64,000 bases of DNA, taken from Moniliella sp. 'wahieum' (lineage: Eukaryota > Basidiomycota > Moniliellomycetes > Moniliellales > Moniliellaceae). The translations under genes and the position numbers were made by a program. Under the pieces are notes generated by a model. The model saw nothing but the letters and a program-made list of their open reading frames with translations, was not told the DNA's origin and did not search any database. Of the stretch, positions 44,043 through 56,005 are shown one piece after another (position 1 is the first letter of the stretch; each line of letters starts with the position of its first letter). The stretch covers positions 310,001 through 374,000 of the forward strand of contig RSEE01000016.1 of NCBI GenBank assembly GCA_003971905.1, read 5' to 3'.

Positions 44043-47000
44043 CTAGTTCTGCAGAAAGCTCTCGAGCGAAGTCGCAAACCAAGAATCAAAGCCGGGCGAG
44101 CCAACGCCGGCGTTGGACGCAAAGCTAGCCCGACGCGAGGAGGGCGTAAACGGATCAAAAGGACCGGCGGCCGCGACGGCGGCCCGCGATGGTGTCATGG
44201 GCGTCTCTTGTCGTGCAGGCAGCGGCGTGCTGACAGGAGAGCCGGTCCCGCCGCCCACCAGGCCAAATACCGAGCCCATCGATCCGATCGACCCGACGAC
44301 GACAAACGCCGTGCCCGCTCCTCTGGGTTCGGCGGATCCGTGGATTCGGCCCGGGTCGCCCCAGGCGCCGGAGAAGGAAGGAGGGTGCCGGTCAAGACCG
44401 GCGCCCCGCCCGCATAGCGCGACCAATAACTCTCTTGTTCCATCGGGTCGTGATCCGGCTCAGATGTCTCGACCGGGGCAGCAGTCGGGTCGGTAGGGCC
44501 GACGGGACCGGCAGAGTTGATTCCGTCTTGGGACAGAACCCAAGCCCAAAAGGAATTGAGGCCTGTCCCCTGGTCCGTGGAAGGATCAGCCGGAACGGAA
44601 GGTTTGGTAGGCGCAGGAGGTGGAAGGAGCGGGTCCTGCACAGGAACATGAGGTCGGTACGGGCAATGGGATGGGGTCCAACGCCATATCCTCTTTGCCT
44701 TAGATGGTGCATTGGACACGCTTTCAAACGACGAGATGGGGCTTGTATTGGACCCGCTCGAGTACGAAGCGAGGAAGAGGGCAAATCGAACATGCCATCG
44801 CTCTGCCCTGTCGGAAGTGTTCCATTGGGTGCTACCGGGGGTGGGTCGACGTGAGGTGGGCCAAGGAGGTAAGGGAAGTCCCCCGCTGGTGGGAATCCGG
44901 CGGCTGGAGCTGCCGAGCCATGGACCGACCCCGGTGCCGTTTCGCTCGGAGCACGGGGCGGGGAGGCTGGAGCAGGGCGCGGCGCATGGTCGTTCCCACC
45001 GCATGCTTGATCTTGACAGCAAGGGAGAGTACATTTCTTGGACTTGTATGAGACGTCGAAGATGAAGTTGGGTTAGTACTGCGCTGTGTCCATTGGGTTT
45101 CTTCTTCCTCCAACATGGCTTGAAGGACGGATGGAGCGGGTCACATAGGGTGCGGTGTGCCGTATCGCAGAGAGCGAATCGACAGCTTCAGCCACTTCGC
45201 TGCGTACCCGTAACCGGTCAGCCTCCGATGGGACAGTCGATAGCAAGTCAAGCATGAGCACAACCGCAGCATTGAACGATTGAATGAGGATGAACCAAAG
45301 ACGATCGACAATGGTCTGAGACTCCCGTAGCTTCTTCTGCATATCCAAAATGGAGGAGCGAGCAGCACGCACGAGTTTCGACTCGCCACATGGGTGAATA
45401 GGGTGACGCGATGGAGACGCAAGAGCTTGCTAAACACGGCTTGATGGAGCAACCAACGTTGGACTTCCATGTCCGTCCCGGCTCCTTCTCGGCACCAACA
45501 CTGAAAAACTTAGGGGCTGTGTCAAGAATGGAGCGGTAGGAGGCATCAAGGTAGCGCGTGTCTTGGCACGCAAGTCGCCGCCGGCTCCCGTCTCGAGACA
45601 TTTCCATATCATGCTGGTTACGCAAGTCCGTGTCTTCCCGACACAGCAGCAATCATGAGCTTGGATAAAACGAAACTCATCTCGGTGTGTTCGTCCATAG
45701 CATGGGGCGGAGCGAGCGTATCTTGACACAGGTCCAAATCATTGTAGTTGCCTGGATAGGGTGGGTTGAACTCGCCCAGGTGGATACTGTAGGCCCCCGT
45801 ATTCTCGCTTGCGCACCAGTCTCGCCAGACAAGTGTCCACCAGATTCGACGATACACTTCACGGAGAATGGTTGTGCCTCTAGGCTCCCGGTTGAGGGAG
45901 ACGATGGGCATCACCGAGGCGGTGGAGCCCCATAGCTTGAGCATTGGCAATGGCAATATGCAGCAGTGTCGATTGTGTTTGGTCGGACTCGGCCGAGTAT
46001 AGCTCAGAAAGGAGGATTGCTTGAAGAACCGACAGCGACCGGGAGGACATGTAACCTGCCAACACCAGAACCGATCGATACGCGCTGTACCAGAGGTGGA
46101 TCGTGCGGCCATCAAAGAGGTAGTCAATGTCGGCATACTCCGCGGGCGGGCGGCTGGATAAAACTGAAGCCCCAATACGAGCCTGTGAGCAACAAAGCCA
46201 GCCAGCCCGGGTCAACGTGGTTGAGTACCTTGGCTTGCTCTTCGACAGAGGGGAACTCATAGAAACGTTCGATCTCCCCAATGAGAGAAGGAACATGAAC
46301 CACATGGCCCGTAAGGTAGTAGACACGAGTGCGATATACATCGACCAATTGTAATGTCACGTCTTTGGGCGGCAACGTACGGATGATCCCACGCAAGACC
46401 GCCTCTCTTTCAGGTGCGCCTGGACAGCCAAACCCATTCCCGATCGAATGGAACTCACCAGCTGCTTCAGCCGCACCAAACGCCCAGCCCAGCCCCAGCC
46501 CAGCGAAAGCGTATCAGGACCCTGCTTGAGCCGGAAAAGACCAGTGTTGGAGCAGGCGATCCTGCAGGACGTAGTGTACGATCCACACACACGCTCATTG
46601 GCTGGGGTTCCTTCGCTTGCATCCGCCTCAGACATGTTTGTATCCTCAGCCTTGTCTGCAGACTCACTTGGTTCATGCGGACGTTTCTGCGCTTCCAGAC
46701 AGGGGCCGAAAGAATCAATCCGTCGAGGATCAAGAATGTCGGTTCGAGCAACCTCGTCCTTGGGTTCCTCATCATTTGCCGGGCAATTTGTTTCGGCCTG
46801 AATGGGAGAGGAGGGCGAGCCAGAGGCGCGATCGACATTCTCACCACCGTTCATCGGGTGCTGGGCAGACATGCGGCCACTTGAGCGAGAGCCCAAGTCA
46901 GGCCGAGTTTGCTTGGAACCACTCATGGCCAATCCCTCAAGCACCGCCGCAGCATCTTCCGCTTCGGTGCCAATGTCAAGGTGGATCGCGCCGTTGGGCA

Positions 47001-48401
47001 TGGTCACAAACGGCACTTCCTCATTGTTAGTGGGCCGTTGACTTGGCTGGCGGCGGCATTTGCGGGGAAAGGATAGCTGGGGCACACTGAGGGCTGAGTC
47101 GTCGATATCAGGGGTCTGAGCGAAGAGGTGGTGCGACAAGGCAGTCGAAACAGGTTGCGTACCACCGCGAAGCGTTTTCATTTCATCCCGCGTCGAGGTC
47201 AGATCGGAGACATCGTACACTGCCCCGACTCGGGCGGTGTCAGATATCGTAGACATCCGGGGGATCGCTGAAAAATTGAAGGAGACCAGCCACGAGAGCC
47301 TGGGGCGGGGGTAGCGGTCGAGGCAGGCCCAGCTGCCGTAGTGGCGGGAGCAGAGTAGGAGCAGGATCGGATGTAGCAACTTGAGTACGAGTACGACCAT
47401 GATCAGGACCAGAACCACGACCACCACCACGACCAGTACCAGGATCAGGAGGAGCGGAAGTAGTAGTAGTAGCAGTGGGGGGCACTCCCTGTCCGGGGGC
47501 AAGCTGCAACAGGATGTGTTCCAAGTGAGCCAGGCGGGCCTTGACAATAGACAGCTCGTTTCCAGGGTCCGCAGCCGAGGAAGACGGAGGGGCGGCGATG
47601 GCGGCGGGTGAAATCGCAGGCACTGGGGTAGATGTCGATACAGCCATGGGTACAGGAGGTGGGATGGAACCGTTGAGACCAGTCAACCCAGAATGAGGCG
47701 CAGCGGATGAGGGTGTTGTAGAGATGGCCAGGTGGGTCTGGTGGGACGGTACAGAGGCCAACGTAGAACCAGATGCGGAGCGCGACCCGGGACCGGAGAG
47801 CCAATTCGGCGTGGGCGGAAAAGCGGGGTGTGGCAAAGAAGCAGCATCGCCCGACGACGAGCCGCCGACGGACGAGGAACCAGAGGATGAGGGCCGGGGT
47901 TGGCGAGAGCCGGTTGGCAACCTGGGAGTGTCAGAAGCAGCGCGAGGAGCGGAGGGAGCAGATGAGGCACCGCCAGGGCCGCGGCAGCGTCCAACGCAGA
48001 GGTGGAAGATAAGGAGGTAGTACTAGCGCCGGCAGCCTTGTACTTGAATGGTTCAACGTGCAAAAAGCAGACTCGCCACGCTTGATGCATTGGTCGCAGG
48101 GCACGGAGCGAGAACACTTGATCTTGCGCTCGCTGACAGACGACAGGAGTCAGCACTGGGGCCGCAGACAACAGCGGGTGAAGCGGATGGCCGGGCACAG
48201 GCAGGGAGGCACGGATGAAAGAGGGGGCACGGCACATACCGACAGTGGGTGCAGCTCAAGGTCAGACGGTTGCGCTTCTTGGGAGGCAGGCGGCCATCGC
48301 GGTCGTTCGGACGAGCACGGGGGAGGGGGGGAAGCAGCGGCGGCGGCGGCGGAAGTGGCGGCAGCGGCCGGAGGCGACGGCGCGGCGTGTGGGGGCGGCA
48401 T
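44043..48401 (-). CDS. Zn2Cys6 fungal transcription factor
   Basis: DNA-binding regulator. ATG at 48399-48401 (MPPPHAAPSPPAA), a Pro/Ala-rich leader, then PPKKRNRLTLSCTHCR. The 107-nt intron 48133-48239 (GTATGT...CTGTCAG) falls inside the zinc cluster and joins to ERKIKCSRSVPC, DQCIKRGESAFC. Cysteine spacing is CX2CX6CX5CX2CX8C, exactly the Gal4-type binuclear cluster. A Ser/Pro-rich linker follows, then a middle-homology (fungal_trans) region at about 45600-46400: IGEIERFYEFPSVEEQAKVL, LSVLQAILLSELYSAESDQT, AIANAQAMGLHRLGD, RRIWWTLVWRDWCASEN. The tail runs to FATSLESFLQN and the stop at 44043-44045. Single-base frame shifts recur. Target genes are unknown. Confidence 0.88.
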
Positions 48402-48436
48402 GTCGGCAGCAGCCTGGGTGGTGGGGATGCTGGGGT

Positions 48437-48544
48437 AAGATGCTGGGCCGGACGCTGAGCACGACGCTAAGCACGACGCTAAGCACGACGCTGAGCACGA
48501 CGCTAAGCACGACGCTGGGCACGACGCTGGGCAAGATGCTGGGC
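48437..48544 (+). repeat. 12-bp minisatellite, nine copies
   Basis: Units of the form ACGACGCTAAGC / ACGACGCTGAGC / AAGATGCTGGGC, nine in perfect 12-nt register. It begins 36 nt upstream of the transcription factor's ATG. The period is a multiple of three, and the minus-strand frame through it is open and in phase with that ATG (Cys-Pro/Leu-Ala-Ser units). No upstream ATG exists in that frame, so I place it in the 5' leader. Confidence 0.9.
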
Positions 48545-48917
48545 AAGAGGAATTTTGTCGGGAGCAGCCACGGCGAACCCCAATCGAGCGCTCGTGCCCA
48601 TCGTCAATAGCCGCGGCCAAGCTTTCAAATAGCTATGCTCACCGCTCACCGTTAAACGTTAAATGGCCCCCCGCCAACGCGCCTACGTCACCCATGGTTA
48701 CCTAAGCATCCTGACGGTGACCCCCTTCGCCACCAGCGCCCCGGCGCTTTCCGCCCTTCTCCGCCCCCGCGCTACAGCCGCGGGGATGGCAGCCATCGGA
48801 ACCGGAACCGCCGGACCACCACCCCCAACTACCCCCCGCTCTGCATTGCTCGCTGATCCGTCTGGGCGCGCATTCCATTTTTCATATGGGTCTCTCTGCA
48901 ATGAGACGCATCAGTCT
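48545..48917. other. Intergenic between transcription factor and CoA-transferase
   Basis: Contains ACGTTAAACGTTAAA-like words at about 48650-48663. No gene recognised. Confidence 0.5.
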
Positions 48918-50424
48918 TCAAGGCCCAACCACCCCATCAGCCCGCAGTTGGCTAACCTCCTGCGGCGAATAGCCAGCCTCAGCCAACACCTCGTCCGAGT
49001 GTTGCCCCAGCACAGGCGGAGCGCGGGTCGTTGGCATCTTTCCTTCTCCATACGCAACCGCAGGCGAGGCCAGCTTAATCCATCCAGCACGAGGGTGGAA
49101 GACACGGCGCACCACTCCCCGGGCCAAGGCTTGCGGGTGGTGGAAGGTGCCCTCAATTGTACGGATCGGAGCAGCCGGCACAGTATCTTTGCGGAGCTGG
49201 ACCAGCCATTCTTCAGCAGGACGGGTGGTCAAGCGTTCCGTAATGAGCGGGATGAGCTCGGCACGGTGTTTGACCCGAGCTGCATTGGTCGCAAATTTGG
49301 GGTCTTCTCCCCACTCGGGCCGGCCCAGGATGCGAGCCAGACGTCGAAACATCGCATCATTGCCCGCGCCAATCATTAAACTCACATCGGCGGTGGGGAA
49401 CGTTTCGTACGGTACGATGGAAGGATGGGCAGTGCCATGCCGGCTAGCCTCTTGCCCGGCAATCAGATAATTGCTCCCAATGTTGGCAAGGGATGCAACT
49501 TGGGACTCAAAGAGCGACGCATCGATGTGTACCCCCTTACCAGTCTTACTTCTCCCAATCAAGGCTGCCATGACAGCACCGTGGATGTAGAGCCCCGTCG
49601 TCAGATCGGTCAAAGCGACACCCACTTTGACAGGGGGACGGTCTTTCTCTCCCGTGCTAGACAACATCCAAATCCGGTCAATAAACGAAACGCACCAAAC
49701 ACAACGGAGAAGAGAAACGTACATGTGGAACAGGCCAGCGTCAGCGGCCACAATCACGTCGTACCCCGCATCCTGGGCATACGGCCCGCTCTGCCCATAG
49801 CCCGAAATAGAGGCGAAAATGATAGAGGGATTCCACTTTTTCATTTGCTCATACCCCAAACCCAGTTGGCTCAACTTGCCCGGTATGTAATTCTCAACAA
49901 CCACATCGGCTTGACGGACCAGGCGCTCAATCACCTTACGGCCTGCGGGGGACTTGAAGTCAAGCGTCAAGCTACGCTTACCCCGATTGGCGGCAAGAAA
50001 GTAGGCCGACTCGGGGGCAGAGTGGACCAGTACTTTGCCTTGTCAGCAGGCGGTGCCGGGACGTCCTTGGGGTCGGGCAGAGCAAAAGGTGGACCCCAGG
50101 CTCGGGTGTCGTCCCTCCACGAGGGTTCTCCACCTTGACCACGTCCGCACCCAGGTCGGCAAGGAGCATAGTTGAGTACGGGCCGGCTAGCACACGACTC
50201 AGATCTAGTACCTTGATGCCATCGAGAGGCGGAGGGATGGCGGGCGCAGGAAGGGTGGCCCATGGGAAGGCCGGCGCTTGCGGCGCTTGTGCTTCAGCCT
50301 GAAGGGGGAAGGGAGGTGCGGCAGCCTGATGCTGCAGACGGACCAAAGACTGGGTGGGAAGGCGGCAGGGGCCTTGGATGCGCAGGCGGGGATGGAGCAC
50401 GCGGAGAATACTGGGCACGGACAT
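48918..50424 (-). CDS. Class III CoA-transferase (CaiB/BaiF family), SUGCT-like
   Basis: Probably transfers CoA between dicarboxylic acids; similar to mitochondrial succinyl-CoA:glutarate CoA-transferase. ATG at 50422-50424 with a basic leader ([18 protein letters not shown]) compatible with mitochondrial import. Hallmarks: [49 protein letters not shown] (after a one-base shift at about 50108), [37 protein letters not shown]. The 64-nt intron 49659-49722 (GTACGT...GTCTAG) joins GLFHI to [17 protein letters not shown]. Then [18 protein letters not shown] carries the catalytic Asp, and there is [19 protein letters not shown]. It ends RADGVVGP. Only two frame slips; the remainder is continuous. 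Confidence 0.9.
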
Positions 50425-50673
50425 GGTGGTGGGTGGGTGGGGATGGGGGAGAGGTGGGGTGAGAAGTGGGGTGAGAAGAGGCGGGACTGGGAGGAAATTG
50501 CTGGGGTAATCGGTAAAATCATGGGCGCCGTGCCGAATCGGAGTTACGCGCGTTACGCGTTACGGGTGGTCTTGCTTCGCTTGCAGACCATGGGGGCGTC
50601 GCGGGCTGCAATGTTCACATGCTTACGTGACACTGCCGTAAGAACAGGTGATCGCGCCGACCGGCGTCGGAGG

Positions 50674-50740
50674 GTGACATGTGACATGTGACACGTGCCA
50701 TGTCAGCGTGATGTGGCATGTCACATGTCACATGTCACAC
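50674..50740. promoter_or_regulatory. Long inverted repeat in a divergent promoter
   Basis: The left arm (50675-50700) and right arm (50714-50737) are reverse complements apart from two extra bases in the left arm. Both are made of TGACATG units, and the left arm contains the E-box palindrome CACGTG. The loop is about 13 nt. It lies between the CoA-transferase start (50424, leftward) and the hydrolase (rightward). It could bind a bHLH/bZIP-type dimer or form a cruciform; function is inference. Confidence 0.7.
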
Positions 50741-51036
50741 GACGTGTCAGCAGCTGAATCAGGCGCGGAATACTGGCGCTGTGCTGCGCTGCGCTGCTCG
50801 CAGCTTGTGTCTGGGATCTGGGCCAGCTCCTCGGGGCACACGCAGGCACCCGGCGGGTCTGGCGGGCTCAATATAGAACGGGCCCTGGCTGATAAGCGCT
50901 CCCTTTTTAAGCACCCAGTCGCTTATCGCTCGCGTGGGCTCCGCAGCCGGCACCAGCAAGGGAACAGGCAGCAGACAAACCCATCCCCCCTTTTCCCTCG
51001 CACGCTGCTCACCATCCCCAACGCGACCACCATCTC

Positions 51037-53358
51037 ATGCAGCATCCATTCTCCTCGGCCTACTGCTCTTCCTGCTCCAGACACTGCTCATACCGCTCCG
51101 GCTCAGCCCCTCCGCCTGGACCGCCGTCGCCCTCGTCTTCTCTCCCTACCTGCCCTCCGAGCAGGCCGAGGACGACAAGGACGACGGCATCCCCAGTCGC
51201 CACCAGGTCAAAGGGTAGTGTCCAAGCCGCATGTTGCCCATTGCGGTTCCTCAGCTGCGGAGCCTAGTTGCCACCTACTGCCCCTCCCTCGGCCCACGGT
51301 CGCACTACCGCCCCACGCCGTTCCTTGCCTCAGGCCATCTTCAGACCATCTGGAGTGCCAAGATCAAACCCATCGCCCCGACGCGGTACTGTACAAGCGC
51401 CGCATTCTCTTGCTTCCCGACGGAGGCACCCTCTCCCTCGACTTTAGCCCGCCTTCCCTTGCCGAAGATGATGCCAACAGTACGATACCCACCGTGGTCT
51501 GTCTTCATGGTCTGACTGGTGGCAGTGGCGAGACGTATGTTCGTAACGCCGTCAAGCAGATCTCCTCCCCTGTCACAGAGGGTGGTCTTGGTTACCGCAC
51601 GGTCGTTGTCAACTTTCGCGGCTGTACGTCTGTTCTCCCGATTGCGCTTCATATTGCCGCTCTTGACATACAAAACCGACTAACCTCCCGCATATATATA
51701 TCTCTGTTAGGTGGCCATACACCCGTCACATCACCCCAACTCTACAGTGCCAGCAAAACTTCCGACCTGCGATGCGCTCTTTTGTTTCTCACCAGCATCT
51801 TTGCGCGCTCCGCATTCGCTGGTATCGGCTTCAGTCTGGGTGCCAATATCCTTGCCAAGTACCTCGGCGAGCAAGGTGAGGACACACCCTCCGTGGAGCC
51901 TGCTGATTCTAGGCACACCTTTGACCTCTCCCTTGGATTTGACCTGTGCGAAAACAACCGGCCTGGTTCCTCCCGCTTTAGGATGGGACTCACTACCGAA
52001 TTATATACCCGCACCCTGGCCTCTAACTTGGGCCGCGTTGTGATGCGCAATGCGGATGTGCTGAGCTTAGACCCACAAGTTGCCAAGGCCATCGCCAAAC
52101 TTCTTCCGCGTCAATTGCCTGTCATAGCCCCCTCGGGGCTCTTGACATGCCCAAGAGCAAATCCCTGCCTAGCACATCCTTTGCAACGGACAGCCGAGCG
52201 AGACAGGCGTGGAACCGATTGGCTCGTGGAGGGGCCCGTATTCGCAAATCGTCCAAGCCTACCGAGTCGACCATCCGGAGCATCCACCCTCCCATCCACG
52301 CACCATGCGCTTTATTGATGAAACAAGCACTGCGATCCTCGGTGGTCATCACAAACCCTATGGAGAATTTCCCTTTGCCTGTGCCGAGGACTATTACGCC
52401 GCTGGCTCCTCTGCCCGGGTTATCCATGGGGTGCGTCGACCGCTGCTGAGCATCCATTCGCGCGATGACCCCGTGGTTCCTTTTGCTCTTGTTGACCGCG
52501 TTAAGCTCGCCATGGGACTCGACTTGGGTCCTAACCCTGTCCCTGGAACCGAGGTGAACCCCAACTTGGTCTTGGCCAGCACGCTTCTGGGGGGCCACAT
52601 GGGTTGGTGGAGTGGATGGTGGCCGCGCCGCTGGATCGGCCAGCCAATCAAAGAGTTTATTCATCTGCTCCTCGCCGCGCCTGAGTGCGCTCACCTGACG
52701 GATCTGCGTACCTATGCCTCCCCACCACGGTGCACTCGGAGCCCGTGACGATTGATATTTTACCCCTCGAAGCCCTCAAGCCCCTTTCGGACAACAACCA
52801 TACAAACCCGCCCCCCCAGCAGCTCAATACCCACCCCTATACTCCTACCCCTATCGCTGCGGCCCATGTGCACCCCACCCTGCACTCGCTGGACCGCGCG
52901 CCCGTGCCCCCCCTCGTCCGCAGCCGCTCCTTCAAGCGCGGTCGCTACGGGATGAGGAGGATGTGTCCTCGCTCCTGCCGCATGGCACCGAGAGCCACAG
53001 CTGCCGTTCAGAGCACGGCGCAGACCGTTTACACGCGCTGCCATGACGGCGCGCCGAGCAGAGAAGGCGCACGCTGAGCGCGGCGACCCGAGGCACGCGT
53101 GCTGGCCAACGTGGTGGCGCGACAAGATGCAGAGAATGCCGAGGTAGGTATCTCCCCGCCTCCCTCGACGCCCTTGGTGGGCGAGGGCGTGAGTTTGCTC
53201 GATACCCCGACGTAGGAGCCGACCACTTGGCCTGGCTCACGACCAAGGTACTCGAACACGTGCCGCTCATTCACCCGTTTCACCATGCTTGGTACACCGA
53301 CCCGCTTCATGGCAAGGAGCGGAGGCAGGAAATGCTGGAGCGGGGGGGTCGCGCTTAA
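51037..53358 (+). CDS. AB-hydrolase of the EEB1/EHT1/YMR210W (ABHD1/3-type) family
   Basis: Membrane-anchored lipase or acyl-ester synthase/hydrolase. ATG 51037 with a one-base slip leads into SILLGLLLFLLQTLLIPLRL, a membrane helix. Intron 51207-51254 precedes LRSLVATYCPSLGPRSHYRP and ASGHLQTIW, a family signature. Then come YKRRILLLPDGGTLSLDF, PTVVCLHGLTGGSGETYVR and VVVNFRGC. The 87-nt intron 51624-51710 (GTACGT...GACTAAC...GTTAG) is phase 1 and followed by G-H-TPVTSPQLY. Nucleophile elbow GIGFSLGANILAKYLGE, acid SIHSRDDPVVP, histidine LLGGHMGWW. A possible 37-nt intron follows at about 51876-51912. The C-terminal tail passes through frame shifts to VPLIHPFHHAWYTDPLHGKE and a TAA at 53356-53358. 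The N-terminal start is less certain than the core. Confidence 0.85.
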
Positions 53359-54329
53359 CCTTGACCATGCACCGTGACCCGCGTCGGCCCGAGGTGGGGT
53401 TCACAGAGATCCCGCCCCATACCCGGGTGGCCGGGGCAGGGGATACCTTCCTAGGTGGTGGATGCTCCGGGACGTAAGGTGCCAGGGCGCAAAACGTATA
53501 TGGTTGACGTGGTGGCGGGGCTGTAGGCGGTCGTCGTCGTCGTCGGCTCCGTATCCACCTCCATCGTCTTCTTTTTGTCGTTCCATATTCAAAAAAAGAC
53601 TTAAGCTTATGTGGGTAACCCCCATGTGGATACCAGCTGACAGGCACCACACCGGTGAGGATCGGACCACAATGATGGTTGATTGATACACACTCAGTGT
53701 GGTCTGACCTACTTGGTGGTCTACTGACTTACTAAGTTCTTTGTTTAAGTCCTTTCTCTTCTCTTCCCTACTTCGCATACTTGTAGGATGGCCCGCTCGT
53801 GGGTACAATGATATTCACTGCCACTTCCACCCCACTTTGCCTTGCTACTAGTAGACTCCGCTACCTTCAATATCAAGATGCACAGCTGATGCCGTTGTGA
53901 ACATATACCTCTCAAAACACTTTACGTTTTCTCAACTGATAAGAATCCGCATCATTGATTGACTTCTACACGTGCTCCCCTGTCCAAAGCGGTCGTCTGT
54001 TGGGGTTCTTTTAGTGCTCGCCCTTGCGGTCGCCGGAAGGGCCGCCGGGTTTCGGGGGGGGACGAGAGGGGAGCAGTGCCAAGGTTGGATGTTGAATAGA
54101 CTCCAGGGAGACCAGGTTGGATCTGTGATCCGTCACGAGGAGAGACGTTATTATCGAGTCTCCGGGTTGGCTCGACTCATTCGACCTGAGAAAGCATAGG
54201 CCCTACAAAAACGGAGGAGCTTCAGCATGCACCTACAGTCGTCACAGGTTAAAAGGAAACATCGAACCACTAACCGGCCAACCCACCCCACCTGAATAGA
54301 GGTTGGTCCGATTGCCTCTCTGGAGATCA
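53359..54329. other. Intergenic, no gene recognised
   Basis: About 970 bases, 3' flanks of the converging hydrolase and metacaspase genes. A 75-codon plus-strand frame at 53972-54199 starts with a hydrophobic stretch (VGVLLVLALAVAGRAAG) that resembles a signal peptide. It has no other support. Confidence 0.45.
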
Positions 54330-56005
54330 TTAAAATGTCCAGACTAGCGAGAGGTCAATAGGGTGCGGACGAAGAAAGCTGAGCAGAAGGTCAATTCATA
54401 ATTCAGACAACAACCGGAAACAAGCCCAGAATGTTATTGGGAAAGAAGACGCACCTGTGGCTTTTGCGAATACTTGGCCACCAACTCATCTCGCACCGCA
54501 TTCAGTAGACCTTGGTAGGTGATACGGGGGTATTTGTTCATCACGGTGATAAAAGCCCAAGAACAAGCCCCGACTGCTTTCTGAGCTTCGAACGCGTCTG
54601 CCGACGTTTGCGAGTCTTGCATCCGGAGAGCATCACCACCTGCCCCCGAGGAACGAGTTCGCCTGGTAATCTCCGCTGCCGAGTTTCTGTTCTTGGCGGC
54701 GATCGGTGGTAACCAATCCCCTGGCCACCTGGGCCAGGTCACCCCGGGCATAATCCAGCGCGGCCCCAGCACACCCTGGCCAATGTCTTGAAGAATGGGG
54801 ATCTTTGATTGCCACTGGTGAGTAACGTAGGGCAGGTCCAGGGCCGTTCCCGAGTGGCATGAGTCAAATATCGCGGTCAACCGACATCCCACGGGCAGTC
54901 GACGGACCATAATGGCATGCATCTCATCATCTTCAATTTGTCCAGCGCGTTCGTAGTCGACCGGAATCACCGTCTCGTTCAATCCGTCTGATCAAAGGAA
55001 GAGAGAATACGGCACACACAAATGTACAATCAGAATCAAGAACCAGCAGGAAAAAGCAAGGCGCGATCGGTAAGACTCATAGAATCGAGGCACAAGTAAA
55101 CGTACCGTCTTCATCCCCATCGTGCGAGGGTGCTTGCCCTCCATGTCCCGAGTAGTGAAAGAAGAGGGCATCGCCTTGCTTGGCGCCTGATACCAACCAG
55201 TGCATCCCTGCTGTCATGTTAGCACGGGTGGGCAGGGTACGAGGATTGCGGTCGCGGTCGGTGAGGATGACAATGTCCTCTTTCTTGTAGTTGCCACGAC
55301 AGGTAAGGAAGGTGAGGATGTTATCCACGTCGTTCCAGCATCCCTTGAGCGCTACTTTGGTGCCGACATAATTGATCCCAATCAGGAGAGCCTTGCGCTT
55401 GCCCGTCATGCTGGAATACTCGTATGGGATCCCATGGTCCATCTTCTGCCCTCTAGGGCGATCAAAGCGAACAGGCAGCTGTTGGTACGCTGCAGGGCCA
55501 ATTGGATCCCGCTCTGCATGGCCCCAAACCCACAAGAGAGGGCTGACAGTAGGTGCGGCGGCTGCATGTGGCGGTACGTGCTGGTGGGGCGGAGAATGAA
55601 GTACGTGGGATGATGATGACCCGTGTTGGGAAACAGGCCCAACCAGGGGATTGCTGCCTCCTTGATGGCCCGTAGTTCCGTTAGGACCTGTTCCCATCAG
55701 GTTTGGGACAGGGGGCATAGGAGGAGCGGCTGGAAAGTTAATCGGACCGCCAGGGAAGGGAACATGTTGCAGGTGGGCGGGCTGTGAGGGCTCAAGTTGA
55801 GCTGCGAGCGGAGGGGAATTGCCCCCAAAGCTGGAGTGATCAAGTCCACATCAGTGTTAGTAAGGTTGGAGACGCATGAGGGTGGTTCTGTCGCCAGAAG
55901 AGCGTTTGCGGTGATGTGAACATACCCACCAGAAAATCGCGCCTGGTGTTCTTTGACGCGGTTCTGGTGCTCCTTGATACGGTCCTGAATGGCCGTCGGT
56001 CGCAT
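54330..56005 (-). CDS. Metacaspase (type I, clan CD cysteine peptidase)
   Basis: Arg/Lys-specific peptidase linked to stress and proteostasis in fungi. ATG at 56003-56005; exon 1 encodes IQDRIKEHQNRVKEHQARFS and ends GG|GTATGT. The intron reaches about 55830 (CTTACTAAC...CTCCAG), then a Gly/Pro/Gln/Asn-rich prodomain (GGNSPPLAAQLEPSQPAHLQ, PVPNLMGTGPNGTTG). Catalytic domain: GKRKALLIGINYVGTKVALK, DIVILTDRDRNPRTLPTRAN, His in FFHYSGHGGQAPSHDGDE. Intron 54988-55105 (GTACGT...GATCAG), then LNETVIPVDYERAGQIEDDE and Cys in AIFDSCHSGTALDLPYV. Intron 54379-54454, then a last exon reading HPIDLSLVWTF and stop, one base out of frame. The p10-like part has frame slips near 54640-54790. Confidence 0.92.

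Noticed and set aside
48402..48620. N-terminal extension of the Zn2Cys6 factor with Cys-x-Ala-Ser repeats
   Set aside because: The frame is open but has no ATG upstream of 48401, so it is not annotated as coding.
50681..51036. Upstream extension of the hydrolase frame through the inverted repeat
   Set aside because: It translates the palindrome and low-complexity DNA; the membrane anchor and family signature begin after 51037.
53972..54199. Small secreted-protein candidate with an N-terminal hydrophobic stretch
   Set aside because: 75 codons, no cleavage-site logic or homologue recalled, located in a convergent 3' flank.
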